From: Dehalococcoidales bacterium | Lineage (GTDB): Bacteria; Chloroflexota; Dehalococcoidia; Dehalococcoidales; UBA2162 | Assembly (NCBI GenBank): GCA_016844285.1 | Contig: JAENIS010000001.1 | Coordinates: 1 to 36,763, forward strand | Direction of reading: 5' to 3' | Length of the DNA stretch: 36,763 nucleotides | Part shown: positions 24,053 through 32,215 of the stretch, piece after piece | Layout: the number at the start of each line of letters is the position of its first letter | How positions within the stretch are numbered: position 1 is the first letter of the stretch | Notes under the pieces: model-generated | What the model saw: only the letters and a program-made list of their open reading frames with translations | Database searches by the model: none | Told to the model about the DNA's origin: nothing | Position numbers and translations under genes: made by a program

Positions 24053-24988
24053 CTATACCTTGGCCGCCCGACTCTTCTTATAGGCTGGGGTACACCAGTG
24101 CAGATACTTGGGGTTGTTGCCTCGGATGACGTCAAAATAAATCTGCTGTAGCTTGTGTGTTATCTCACCGATTTCACCTTTGTCTATTTTACGATGGTCA
24201 ATCTCAGCCACCGGCGTTATGTGAGCCGCCGTACCGGTAAGGAAGCACTCCTTGGCCGTGTAAAGCTCGCTACGGTCAACCAGCCTCTCAATTGTTTCGA
24301 TGCCTAGCTCTTTCCGGGCTAGCTCAATGACGGTATTACGGGTAATACCCAGTAGAATATTGCTGTAGGTAGCTGGCGTGACCAGCTTGCCATCAATCAC
24401 CAGAAAAAGGTTCTCACCACTACCCTCAGAGACATGACCATCGGGAGCGAGCAGAATTGCCTCGTCAAAGTTATCCTCGATGGCTTCGGTCTTGGCAAAG
24501 GCACCGCTGACATACATCCCTGAAATCTTTACCTGTGGTGGAATGACATTATCGTCAGGACGCCGCCATGATGAGACGACGCATTTGGCTTTATCGACAT
24601 CCAGATAGGGACCCCACGGGATGATAAAGGCGAGAAAATCGTCCTCCAGGCCGTGCAGGCGAACACCGAGAGACTGGGAGCTTTTATAAGCCAGAGGGCG
24701 GATATAGATATCCTCCTTGAAGGCACACTTTTCCACCAGTTCCACCGTTATCCGGCACAGCTCATCAAGGCTATAGGGCAGGTCAATGCGCAACACCCGG
24801 CAGCCATTTAAGAGTCGCTCATAGTGCTCTTTGAGACGAAAGATATAGGTCTGCTTCTTTTGGCTATTCCAGTTACCGCGGATACCCTCAAATATGGCCG
24901 TACCGTAGTGAAGGGCGTGGGTCATCACTCCAATCTTGGCTTCGGCTAAGGGGACAAACTCATTGTGAAAAAAGGCGTAGGATGGCAT
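24053..24988 (-). CDS. ilvE: Branched-chain amino acid aminotransferase
   Basis: Fold-type IV PLP transaminase, 311 residues. HALHYGTAIFEGIRG (25-38), Tyr95-x-Arg97 (YIRPLAYKSS), the PLP lysine Lys154 (PPQVKISGMYVSGAFAKTEA), and GSGENLFLV with TGTAAHITPV near the C-terminus are diagnostic. It performs the last step of Leu, Ile and Val synthesis or starts their breakdown. AAAGGAG is well placed before the ATG. It stands alone, convergent with lexA. I saw no T-box leader upstream. Confidence 0.93.
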   Translation of the reverse strand: MPSYAFFHNEFVPLAEAKIGVMTHALHYGTAIFEGIRGNWNSQKKQTYIFRLKEHYERLLNGCRVLRIDLPYSLDELCRITVELVEKCAFKEDIYIRPLAYKSSQSLGVRLHGLEDDFLAFIIPWGPYLDVDKAKCVVSSWRRPDDNVIPPQVKISGMYVSGAFAKTEAIEDNFDEAILLAPDGHVSEGSGENLFLVIDGKLVTPATYSNILLGITRNTVIELARKELGIETIERLVDRSELYTAKECFLTGTAAHITPVAEIDHRKIDKGEIGEITHKLQQIYFDVIRGNNPKYLHWCTPAYKKSRAAKV

Positions 24989-25320
24989 CTTTGTCAGCTC
25001 CTTTCCAAGGCTCTTTCAATGGGCTTTATTATAAACTACTGGTGAGCTAGAAAACAAGTTAACGTTTCATGACCTTACCCACAACCAAATCCCTGTTAAC
25101 GTTTGCTAGTATATAAAGACATATTCTTTCGGTAAAAGAGCTTCAAAATGGACATGGAATATTGGTCACAATTTGGTCACGGAATAAAAACAAAGGCAAG
25201 GGACTATTAAGGATGTTAGCTTCACCATCGACGATAGCAGCATATTGCGACAATGGAAATTCGTACGCCGAGGTGCTATACTGACACAATTAGCTCAAAA
25301 TTGTGAAGAAGACCTCATCT

Positions 25321-25351
25321 TCTCAGGGACGAGGTGCTCTCGTGCCTGAGA
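25321..25351 (+). other. Hairpin in the 5' region of the epimerase-like gene
   Basis: TCTCAGG/CCTGAGA and ACGAG/CTCGT form a 12-bp stem interrupted by one G-G mismatch, with loop GTGCT. It lies 26 bp before the Shine-Dalgarno of the next gene. CGAGGTGCT from its arm also occurs at 25269-25277. The 403-bp gap from ilvE otherwise shows only a TTGGTCAC direct repeat near 25167-25184 and no gene. Confidence 0.45.
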
Positions 25352-25391
25352 TTGCCAGCATTATCAAAATAAATTTGGAGGTTACAAGTAA

Positions 25392-25790
25392 GTGATAAAA
25401 AAAGTGGGGCATATCGGGATTGCGGTGAACAATCTGGAAAAAGCTAAGAAGCTGTGGAGGGATGCTTTTGGATTAGAGGTTAGTGAAACGAAAACTGATG
25501 ATGCACAGAAAGTTAATAATGCCTGGGTTACTGTGGGCAATATTACTATCCAGTTAATGGAGACAACAGACCCTGAGGGACCGCTAGGCAAATTTATTCA
25601 AAGGAGGGGAGAGGGAGTGCATCACCTGCATTTAGAAGTAACTGATATGGAGGAAACATTCAAGACATTAAATGATAACGGTGTTACCCTCGTCGATAAG
25701 AAGCCAGTAATTGAGCCTAGTGGTCGCAAGCACCTAATCCTACATCCAAGGGGGACAAGCAATGTGCTCATACAACTATCTGATGATTAA
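25392..25790 (+). CDS. VOC-superfamily protein, methylmalonyl-CoA epimerase-like
   Basis: 132 residues in the VOC/glyoxalase fold. The N-terminal HIGIAVNNLEKAKKLWRDAF, GPLGKFIQRRGEGVHHLHLE and HPRGTSNVLIQL strongly resemble methylmalonyl-CoA epimerase (GPxxKFIEKRGEGxHHxxxE, HPxxxxxVLIEL). Likely metal ligands are His7, Gln54 and His78. The fourth, normally Glu in VLIEL, is Gln128 here, which is unusual because that Glu is reported as a ligand and catalytic residue. The GTG start has GGAGG about ten bases upstream. The enzyme may be active with altered chemistry or be a non-epimerase relative. No mutase gene is adjacent. Confidence 0.82.
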   Translation: MIKKVGHIGIAVNNLEKAKKLWRDAFGLEVSETKTDDAQKVNNAWVTVGNITIQLMETTDPEGPLGKFIQRRGEGVHHLHLEVTDMEETFKTLNDNGVTLVDKKPVIEPSGRKHLILHPRGTSNVLIQLSDD

Positions 25791-26157
25791 TGAGAAGCCA
25801 TCACTATCCCTGACCCAGGGTTACATTTCAGGCCATCGTATTACCGGTGGCATAATCCAGGACTCGATGAATTAACCCGGGTCAACTCTAATTGGATGAA
25901 CCACACTCACTACTCAAAGAATCTTGACGACATTGAGCCGAAAGACTAATATACATGCAGAAACTATAAGGTAGCACGCAGGTGGCATATTGATAGGGGA
26001 GGATGATACGCTCCTTGACTGGATGCTGTAGAAATTCCTATACTAAAAAGAGGTACATGAAACAGAGAGTTGAGGATTTAGCCCACTGACCGGCTCAATA
26101 TCGCTCCCAGTCGAGATTGTTAGCAGACCCGCTCAACTCAGTGCTTCCGCTCGTGAG

Positions 26158-27216
26158 TTGGTAGGCTCAGATATCATCGCCCTGGATACAGAATCTAACA
26201 GCCGTCACCATTACCCCGAGCAACTCTGCCTCATTCAGATCGCCTCCCATAATAAAATATACATCATCGATACGATATCTCTTGATGAGCTTGCTCCTCT
26301 TCGAGACATCCTGGCAGATGGTTCTATCAAGAAAGTCATTCACTCCGCAGACTATGATATCCGTAGTCTTGACCGGCATTCGGGACTTCATCTCCGCAAC
26401 GTATTCGATACCAGCATCGCCGCTCATTTCATCGGTACCACCCAGTTAGGTTTAGAAGCCATCATCAGAGATTCGCTGGGTATCACTTTTAATAAGAGCA
26501 AACAACTCCAGCGAGCTGACTGGGGACGGCGCCCGCTTTCTGCGGAAGCCCTTGAGTATGCTGCTACCGATGTCCTTCACCTCATCGCCTTGAAAGAGAT
26601 TTTAGACCAACAGCTCCGAATCCTGGGACGGGAAACGTGGGTTGACGAAGAGTGCACCCGAATCGAACAGGTACGATATACGGCCCCAAATCTGGAGACA
26701 GCCTACCTTTACATCAAAGGGTCTAAAGACCTGGATGGACGCCAACTTTCTGTACTCCAGAGCCTCGTCCTGTTCCGCGAAGAAGAGGCACGACGCCAAC
26801 ATCGCCCGCCATTCTTCGTACTACCTGATGATACCCTTATCTTCCTTGCCACTAATCTCCAAACGAACCTCTCGGAAGTACCAGGGCTTGGGCAAACCGG
26901 ATTGAAACGGTTCGGACAGGGTCTCCAGCAGGCACTGCACAACGGCATGACTACTCCACCAATACACCGACCACCTTCCAACAGGTTCGTACGCATGACT
27001 AAAGAGGAGGCAAAGCGCCTGAATCACCTCAAAGAGTGGCGAACGTCACTAGGCGTAAGTCTTTCTCTTGACCCCTCCCTTCTCTGGCCTTTAACTAGCC
27101 TCGAACGGCTTGCCAAAGCTCCTGATACTCTAAGCGTTGAGCTTACCTCCGATAATGTCCGCCACTGGCAGCGCGATGTTGTTGCCTCTTCTCTCCAGGC
27201 TTGCCTAAGCCGATGA
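26158..27216 (+). CDS. Ribonuclease D-like 3'-5' exonuclease with HRDC domain (start uncertain)
   Basis: DEDD exonuclease: IALDTES supplies the first two acidic residues, VIHSADYDIRSL the third, and YAATDVLHLIAL the Tyr and last Asp. A helical HRDC-like C-terminal part (SLVLFREEEARRQHRPPFFV ...) is typical of RNase D. The given TTG at 26158 starts inside the domain: the open frame continues back to 26074 and encodes SLPVEIVSRPAQLSASAREL, which looks like the missing first strand, but no ATG, GTG or TTG opens it (only CTG at 26086). A well-placed GAGG-ATG at 26057 is in another frame. The preceding 300 bases show no gene. RNase D family is sure; the 5' end is not. Confidence 0.88.
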   Translation: MVGSDIIALDTESNSRHHYPEQLCLIQIASHNKIYIIDTISLDELAPLRDILADGSIKKVIHSADYDIRSLDRHSGLHLRNVFDTSIAAHFIGTTQLGLEAIIRDSLGITFNKSKQLQRADWGRRPLSAEALEYAATDVLHLIALKEILDQQLRILGRETWVDEECTRIEQVRYTAPNLETAYLYIKGSKDLDGRQLSVLQSLVLFREEEARRQHRPPFFVLPDDTLIFLATNLQTNLSEVPGLGQTGLKRFGQGLQQALHNGMTTPPIHRPPSNRFVRMTKEEAKRLNHLKEWRTSLGVSLSLDPSLLWPLTSLERLAKAPDTLSVELTSDNVRHWQRDVVASSLQACLSR

Positions 27217-27230
27217 AGAATGCCGGAAAA

Positions 27231-27259
27231 TTGTCTTGACGGCTTTTTTGAGGTATAAT
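27231..27259 (+). promoter_or_regulatory. Putative promoter of tRNA-Ser(CGA)
   Basis: TTGTCT (27231-27236), a 17-bp spacer and a perfect TATAAT (27254-27259), ten bases before the tRNA 5' end. Confidence 0.6.
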
Positions 27260-27269
27260 TTTGAAGCTG

Positions 27270-27358
27270 GGAGAGGTGACCGAGTGGTTCATGGTGCCGC
27301 TCTCGAAAAGCGGACTCGGGTTTCCCGAGCGTGGGTTCGAATCCCACCCTCTCCGCCA
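27270..27358 (+). tRNA. tRNA-Ser (anticodon CGA)
   Basis: 89 nt including encoded CCA. Acceptor stem GGAGAGG/CCTCTCC, anticodon stem CCGCT/AGCGG around loop CTCGAAA (anticodon CGA), long class II variable arm ACTCGGG-ttt-CCCGAGC, T loop TTCGAAT. Discriminator G is the serine identity base. Confidence 0.95.
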
Positions 27359-27381
27359 GCTACGCCAAGGCTACGGCTGGC
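27355..27381. repeat. Small inverted repeat downstream of tRNA-Ser(CGA)
   Basis: GCCAGC and GCTGGC flank TAC-GCC-aa-GGC-TACG. It overlaps the tRNA 3' end by four bases and could end or process the tRNA transcript; it has no U-run. Confidence 0.45.
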
Positions 27382-27411
27382 AAGCCAGAAGGAAGTTGGC
27401 ATCGAATTTCT

Positions 27412-28074
27412 ATGAACAACCAAACCAGGGAAACCCTGGATGAAGAAAAGAAATACTACTCAGTCACCAAAAAGTTCTGGGCAATACTGGCTCCTTTTTA
27501 TGATATTATGGTTCTACCCGTCTCAAGGGTGAGAGATAGAGTCGTCAATCTTACCGAGGCTAAAACTGGTTCAATAATACTGGATGTCGCGACGGGAACA
27601 GGGGAACAGGCATTCACCTTTGCCAAAAGAGGCTATAATGTTATTGGCGTTGACTTCTCGGAAGCGATGCTTAAAGTAGCTAATAGAAAAAATAGATACG
27701 GCAATGTGAAATTTGAAGTCGCTGATGCCACCAAACTGCCCTTTAAGGCGAATAGCTTTGATGTTGCTTGCGTGTCCTTCGCCCTACATGAAATGCCTCT
27801 CACCATCAGAGAAAAGGCGTTGCGAGAAATGGTCAGAGTTACCAAACCAGAAGGAACGATAGTAGTTGTTGATTATGCTTTGCCCGGGAACAGGACTGCC
27901 AGATTTTTGATTTACCACTTTGTGCACCTTTATGAAGGTGCACACTATACCAAATTTATCAAAGCTGACCTGGACGCTTTGCTGGCAAAGTCGGGGATTG
28001 AGGTCAAAGAGAAACCGCCCGTATTACTTGGCGCCGGAAGAATCTGGAAAGGCATCGTCACGGCTGGCCATTGA
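27412..28074 (+). CDS. Class I SAM-dependent methyltransferase, UbiE/MenG-like
   Basis: 220 residues from ATG 27412. SAM-binding motif I is ILDVATGTGEQAFTFAKRGY, followed by VIGVDFSEAML (motif II acidic residue), VADATKLPFKANSFDVACVS and LHEMPLT; the C-terminal part ends in RIWKGIVTAGH. It resembles UbiE/MenG and generic Methyltransf_11 proteins, but the typical quinone-specific motifs are not clear, so the substrate is unknown. The longer frame into tRNA-Ser is not real. No good Shine-Dalgarno is seen. It is flanked by two tRNA-Ser genes. Confidence 0.88.
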   Translation: MNNQTRETLDEEKKYYSVTKKFWAILAPFYDIMVLPVSRVRDRVVNLTEAKTGSIILDVATGTGEQAFTFAKRGYNVIGVDFSEAMLKVANRKNRYGNVKFEVADATKLPFKANSFDVACVSFALHEMPLTIREKALREMVRVTKPEGTIVVVDYALPGNRTARFLIYHFVHLYEGAHYTKFIKADLDALLAKSGIEVKEKPPVLLGAGRIWKGIVTAGH

Positions 28075-28133
28075 GATGGTTTAGCATTTATTATGGAGAC
28101 GCCTTAGTGTAACGGGCTTGAGATGTTATTTGC

Positions 28134-28223
<90 letters not shown>

Positions 28224-28374
28224 CCTAACCCAAGGGGAATAGGCGAAAAGGAATGATAAGGTCATCGAGCCTGGAAACAACATTCCCTGCCCAACCATAG
28301 TATTTGGGGGAAGTCTGTCCTATACGGCTGCTATTACCGTATAATTCTTCAGGTAGGTATGTTGCCCTTATCGC

Positions 28375-29310
28375 TCATCCTGTCCTGGCAAACTTTTGTA
28401 TCGCTCTTGCACCTCGGTCAATGCCCCAGCCGCTCATGGCAACTTCACCAACGTATAGGTCGCCACCGGAGTCAACGGCTATCGTATGCGGAGCCAGAAA
28501 CAGGGCAGTTTCCTTGTCCTGTCCTTCACTACCCCAGCTCGACAATAAATTGCCATCGATAGTAAATATGCTCAGCCGCCGTCCAAGTTCAGCGACATAC
28601 ACGGTTTCCTCATCGTCGATGAAGATGTCGCCGGGGTGTTTCAGACCAGTCCACTGTCTCAGGAATTTGCCTTGAGCATCGAATATCTGGAGCCGGCCGT
28701 TCTCCCGGTCCGTGACCCAGACGCGCTGGTACTTGTCAATACAGATGGCATGGGGAAGTCGGAACTGGCCGGGGCCGTCACCAGGTTCCCCCCATGACAT
28801 GAGCCAAGTACCATCCGGGCGAAACTTGTGCACCCGGGCGTTGCCATAGCCATCAGATACATAGATTTCACCTGATGCGGAGAGCGCCACATCAGTTGGC
28901 CGATTGAATGGTGGCCCCCCTCGAACTATTGTAGCCAGGCTATCGGACATTCGAGGTTGTCTGGTATATCCGGTATCGGAAGGCTGATTATTCGTGCCGA
29001 GCGTTAGCAGCAATTTACCATCAGGCGTGAATTTGGATACGGTGTGATTACCATCATCGGTACAGTAGACGAAGCCATCAGGGCCGATATAGACACCATG
29101 AGGGCGTTCGAAGAGTCCGTCTCCCCAGGAAGCGAGCAAATTACCCTGAGGGTCAAACACCATGACAGGACGAGTCCCCCGGTTTAAGACGTATACCCTG
29201 TCCTGCGCATCCACACATAGACCACCGACATCCAGAAATGAATAGCCTTCAGGACACTTCGCCCATCCATCCACAAGCTCATAGGTGTATCGCCCGGTAC
29301 CGTATGGCAT
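28375..29310 (-). CDS. NHL-repeat beta-propeller protein
   Basis: 311 residues from ATG 29310, with AAAGGAG eight bases upstream; the longer frame to 29364 has no such site. It is built of about six NHL-type repeats of roughly 45 residues, each with a core like PxGVYIGPDGFVYCTDDGNHTV or PTDVALSASGEIYVSDGYGN and KFxPDGKLLLTLG. It resembles peptidyl-alpha-hydroxyglycine lyase-like propellers. No signal peptide or membrane segment is seen, so it is probably cytoplasmic. Enzyme activity cannot be inferred from the repeats. It stands alone, in the stretch between a tRNA-Ser and a copy of its 3' end. Confidence 0.88.
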   Translation of the reverse strand: MPYGTGRYTYELVDGWAKCPEGYSFLDVGGLCVDAQDRVYVLNRGTRPVMVFDPQGNLLASWGDGLFERPHGVYIGPDGFVYCTDDGNHTVSKFTPDGKLLLTLGTNNQPSDTGYTRQPRMSDSLATIVRGGPPFNRPTDVALSASGEIYVSDGYGNARVHKFRPDGTWLMSWGEPGDGPGQFRLPHAICIDKYQRVWVTDRENGRLQIFDAQGKFLRQWTGLKHPGDIFIDDEETVYVAELGRRLSIFTIDGNLLSSWGSEGQDKETALFLAPHTIAVDSGGDLYVGEVAMSGWGIDRGARAIQKFARTG

Positions 29311-29462
29311 GCTTAAGTCTCCTTTCAACTTGATGGTCTGCTGCCATGGGGTCATTAGAGCCACTGTAGCAATAGCTTAAGGTGCGTATGGGGGATTATT
29401 CCTGGAGTCATGTGGTAACGCTTGATTATATGCCCTTCTCCGCTGTTATATCAATACCTTAG

Positions 29463-29617
29463 ATTCTGCGGTTCTGTTTGTATTTGGTTGGTATGTCATT
29501 GCGAGCGAAGCGAAGCAATCTCGGAATGTATTGGGTAGAGATTGCCACGGGGTCTAACGACCCCTCGCAATGACAACTATTTCACTACCATAACCAAAAC
29601 CGAACAGAACCGATTCT
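29463..29617. repeat. Family B repeat with outer inverted ends, copy 6
   Basis: Outer ends ATTCTGCGGTTCTGTTTG and CGAACAGAACCGATTCTAC form an imperfect inverted repeat. The core is TGTCATTGCGAGCGAAGCGA ... GAGATTGCCACGGGG ... CCCCTCGCAATGACA. The 472-bp gap between the NHL gene and the aconitase-family gene otherwise holds only a promoter. Confidence 0.65.
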
Positions 29618-29651
29618 ACGAGTGCCGTAAATATCTACCGGTAATACACTA

Positions 29652-29681
29652 TTGACAATTTACCTCTTAAGACAATAGAGT
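29652..29681 (+). promoter_or_regulatory. Putative promoter of the aconitase-family pair
   Basis: TTGACA (29652-29657), an 18-bp spacer and TAGAGT (29676-29681), about 100 bp before the start codon. The -35 matches consensus; the -10 is weak. Confidence 0.4.
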
Positions 29682-29782
29682 ATGAGATGTTCGTTCCCGC
29701 TCACCGGGCGATGATTGGAGTAATGCCAGACGCTACCAGCGTTAAAGTTTGTGCAAATATATTCGAGAAGTGAGGTAAGAAA

Positions 29783-31054
29783 ATGGGTAAAACAATTGCG
29801 GAAAAAATCTTTGCTCGGGCTTCAGGTGAGAAGAATGTTGCAGCGGGGGATTATGTTACCGCTAAAGTTGATTTGCATTATAATCTGGAAACAGGATTGG
29901 CTGAAGTTCACCGTAAAATGATTGAAGCCGGGTTACCGGATGGACTGCCAAAAGTGGCTAATCCGGATATAATCGCCATCATGCTGGGAGACCACGAGGG
30001 ATGTCACGCGAAACCTCAGGATGCCACCGCCTATAAGCTCTGCCGAGAGTTGGCGGCGAGATATGGCATCAAGAAGCTTTATGAGATAAACACTGGTATA
30101 GCTCACGTCACGGTACCAGAAGAAGGGCTTGCCAGGCCAGGAATGCTGGTATGCGGTAAAGACTCCCACTCGACCGCATCCGGGGCCGTTAATGCCTTAG
30201 CGACACCTTTGGGTGCGGTGGAAACGGCCTGGATATACCTGACCGGCGAACTCTGGTTCCGCATTCCCGATAGTATCAAATTCATCTGCAATGGCAGATT
30301 ACAGGATGGTGTTGTGGCCAAGGATATCTTCCTCTATGTTATCGGTAAGTACACGCCATCCATCGCTCAGTACAAGTCGCTTGAGTGGAAGGGACCGGTG
30401 ATAGATGACATGGGTATGGACGGCAGGTTGACATTGGCATGCCATTCCATCGAGCTTGGCGCCAAATGTGCTCCATTTGAGCCTGATAGCCGCTGTCTGG
30501 AGTATGTCAAATCAACTCCACGCGGCAACGAACCGTTCTGGCCTACACCCGCTGACCCGGATGCGGTGTATGAAAAAGTGTATGAAGAGGACTTCTCTAA
30601 AATCGAGCCTCAGGTGGCACTGCCGCATGGCTTTGACGTCGTCAAACCAGTATCAGAATTGGAAGGAATTAAGGTAGACCAGTGTAATCTAGGCTCATGT
30701 GCCAACTCAAGGTATGATGACCTGGCGATTGCTGCCAGAATCGTCAAAGGCAGGAAGGTAAAGGCCAGAATGATATTCTCTCCCGGCAGTTGGAAAATCT
30801 ACCGGCGGGCGCTGCAGACTGGGGTGCTTGAGACTCTGATTGACGCCGGAGTCATGGTGATGGCACCCAGTTGTGTTCCTTGCGATGGTCGCGGGGCATG
30901 TATCGCCGATGGTGAGGTGGCTGTCGGCGCCACCACGCGTAACTTCAAAGGCAGGTATGGAAGTCCAAATTCAGAGGTATTCCTGGCCTCGCCAGCGACG
31001 GCGGCAGCTTCCGCCGTCATGGGGAAAATAACCGACCCAAGGAAGTTATTATAA
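29783..31054 (+). CDS. Aconitase-family hydro-lyase, large subunit (LeuC/HacA-like)
   Basis: 423 residues, the length of the short LeuC/homoaconitase large subunit. MGKTIAEKIFARASGE, IIAIMLGDHEGC and CGKDSHSTASGAVNALATPL are typical. Cys ligands for the [4Fe-4S] cluster are visible in NLGSCANSRYDDL and PSCVPCDGRGACIADGE. It catalyses dehydration/hydration isomerisation of a hydroxy acid. Its partner follows 11 bp downstream. No leuA or leuB is nearby, so isopropylmalate, homoaconitate, citramalate or dimethylmalate are all possible substrates. Start by ATG with GAAGTGAGG upstream. Confidence 0.9.
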   Translation: MGKTIAEKIFARASGEKNVAAGDYVTAKVDLHYNLETGLAEVHRKMIEAGLPDGLPKVANPDIIAIMLGDHEGCHAKPQDATAYKLCRELAARYGIKKLYEINTGIAHVTVPEEGLARPGMLVCGKDSHSTASGAVNALATPLGAVETAWIYLTGELWFRIPDSIKFICNGRLQDGVVAKDIFLYVIGKYTPSIAQYKSLEWKGPVIDDMGMDGRLTLACHSIELGAKCAPFEPDSRCLEYVKSTPRGNEPFWPTPADPDAVYEKVYEEDFSKIEPQVALPHGFDVVKPVSELEGIKVDQCNLGSCANSRYDDLAIAARIVKGRKVKARMIFSPGSWKIYRRALQTGVLETLIDAGVMVMAPSCVPCDGRGACIADGEVAVGATTRNFKGRYGSPNSEVFLASPATAAASAVMGKITDPRKLL

Positions 31055-31065
31055 AGGAGATAGCA

Positions 31066-31581
31066 ATGTCGAAATTAGAGGTCATCAGGGGTAAAGTCTG
31101 GAAGTTCGGAGACAACATTAGTACAACTGATATCACGCCCGATGAGATGTTCATGAATGTTCCACACCAACCTAAGGAAATTGTCTTTGCGGCCAAAAGG
31201 CCGGACTGGAAGGACAAGGTTAAGCCAGGAGATTGCATCGTTGGTGGAAAAAATTTCGGCTTTGGTTCACACCGGGCTGGTGCCAACGATATTATGAAGG
31301 ATTTAAAGATTGGATGTATTGTCGCCGATTCTATCGCCAGAATCTACTATCGGACGGCGGTGGCGATTGGCTTCCCCGCCTTCCCGTGTCCGGGGGTCAG
31401 CGATATCTTTAATGAAGGAGACGAATTAGAACTGGACCTCAATAAAGGACTGGTCACTAATCTTACCACCGGGCGGAGTATAAAGGGTAAACCTTATCCT
31501 CCCCAGCTTCTGGAGATATTGGAGGTAGGGGGAATGACGCCCCTAATAGTAGAGAAAGTACGGAAGTTAGATAAGAAATAG
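31066..31581 (+). CDS. Aconitase-family hydro-lyase, small subunit (LeuD/HacB-like)
   Basis: 171 residues, the swivel domain partner of the upstream large subunit. DNISTTDITPDEMF, GGKNFGFGSHRAGANDIMKD and ADSIARIYYRTAVAIGFPAF match the LeuD family (GKNFGxGSSREHA region). At the usual Ser-Arg-Glu site it reads GSHRAGA, so specificity may differ from standard LeuD. AAAGGAG precedes the ATG. It forms an operon with the large subunit. The substrate is unresolved. Confidence 0.9.
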   Translation: MSKLEVIRGKVWKFGDNISTTDITPDEMFMNVPHQPKEIVFAAKRPDWKDKVKPGDCIVGGKNFGFGSHRAGANDIMKDLKIGCIVADSIARIYYRTAVAIGFPAFPCPGVSDIFNEGDELELDLNKGLVTNLTTGRSIKGKPYPPQLLEILEVGGMTPLIVEKVRKLDKK

Positions 31582-31621
31582 ATAAGCTAAGTGCCGACTC
31601 TACAGGTTTGGCCGTGGACAA

Positions 31622-31641
31622 GAATACCGCCCTCTCCGCCA
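31622..31641 (+). repeat. Copy of a tRNA-Ser 3' end (possible att-like site)
   Basis: The 20 bases starting GAATACCGCC and ending CTCTCCGCCA match the 3' end of tRNA-Ser(GGA) at 28203-28222 in 19 of 20 positions. No tRNA body precedes it. It bounds 3.4 kb holding the NHL and aconitase-family genes. This is the classic trace of site-specific integration at a tRNA 3' end, but no integrase is present. Confidence 0.6.
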
Positions 31642-31654
31642 GTTGAATAAGTTT

Positions 31655-32044
31655 ATGACAACCAATAAAGCAACAGCCAAAGACATAGATGAGTATATCG
31701 CAACTTTTCCGAAAGACACCCGGGAGATTTTGGGGAGAATCAGGGCGACAATTAGAAAGGCTGCACCAGACGCCGAGGAGACAATCAAATATCGGATGCC
31801 AACTTTTACCCTTAAAGGTAATTTAGTGCATTTTGCCGCTTTTAAAAATCACATCGGATTTTACCCAGTACCAACCGGAATTGAGGCATTCAAAAAAGAG
31901 CTATCTGCTTATAAGGGAGGAAAAGGTTCGGTACAATTTCCGTTAGACAAACCAATACCCTTCGACTTAATAAGTAAAATTGTAAAATTTAGAGTGGGAG
32001 AAAATTTGGAAAGAGCAGATGCAAAAGTGGAGAAGAAACGATAG
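31655..32044 (+). CDS. DUF1801 / YdhG-like domain protein
   Basis: 129 residues from ATG 31655 (TTG 31643 is an alternative that abuts the tRNA fragment). ATFPKDTREILGRIRATIRK, then EETIKYRMPTFTLKGNLVHF and FYPVPTGIEAFKKELSAYKG, are characteristic of the DUF1801 family, some members of which were proposed as iron chaperones. The role is not established. No Shine-Dalgarno is visible. Base composition is more A-rich than the flanking genes, which together with its place beside the tRNA fragment hints at transfer. Confidence 0.88.
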   Translation: MTTNKATAKDIDEYIATFPKDTREILGRIRATIRKAAPDAEETIKYRMPTFTLKGNLVHFAAFKNHIGFYPVPTGIEAFKKELSAYKGGKGSVQFPLDKPIPFDLISKIVKFRVGENLERADAKVEKKR

Positions 32045-32090
32045 ATGCAACTTTGGCTATTTTCCAACAGATACTACCATAATAATTTGA

Positions 32091-32187
32091 GATAAAGGGG
32101 CGTCTCAGGGGACTCCGCCCCTCTTTCTTCTTCTCCCCCTCTCCTATCAGGAGAGGGGGATTAAGGGGGTGAGGTTACTAAAACTTC
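32091..32187. repeat. Family A MITE-like repeat, copy 7 (left end missing)
   Basis: AGGGGCG-tctcaggggactc-CGCCCCT and CCCTCTCCT-atc-AGGAGAGGG, ending GGGGGTGAGGTTACTAAAAC. The right end reaches the TTG that could start dprA at 32189. Confidence 0.6.
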
Positions 32188-32215
32188 ATTGTCAGCAGCC
32201 TATCCCTATGCTAGA

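Noticed and set aside
24989..25060. T-box leader for the branched-chain aminotransferase
   Set aside because: The leader is short and no T-box sequence or antiterminator pairing was seen.
25010..25391. Cobalamin or other known riboswitch upstream of the epimerase-like gene
   Set aside because: The conserved B12-box sequence and multi-stem layout were not found; only a single hairpin is visible.
25791..26157. A gene in the 367-bp gap before the RNase D-like gene
   Set aside because: Only frames of under about 20 codons with no ribosome binding site or motifs were found, apart from the ten-codon ATG frame discussed with the RNase D start.
27231..27259. TTGACG at 27236-27241 as the -35 of tRNA-Ser(CGA)
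   Set aside because: It would leave only a 12-bp spacer to TATAAT; TTGTCT at 27231 gives 17 bp.
27261..27443. 60-codon frame across tRNA-Ser(CGA)
   Set aside because: It is a translation of the tRNA itself.
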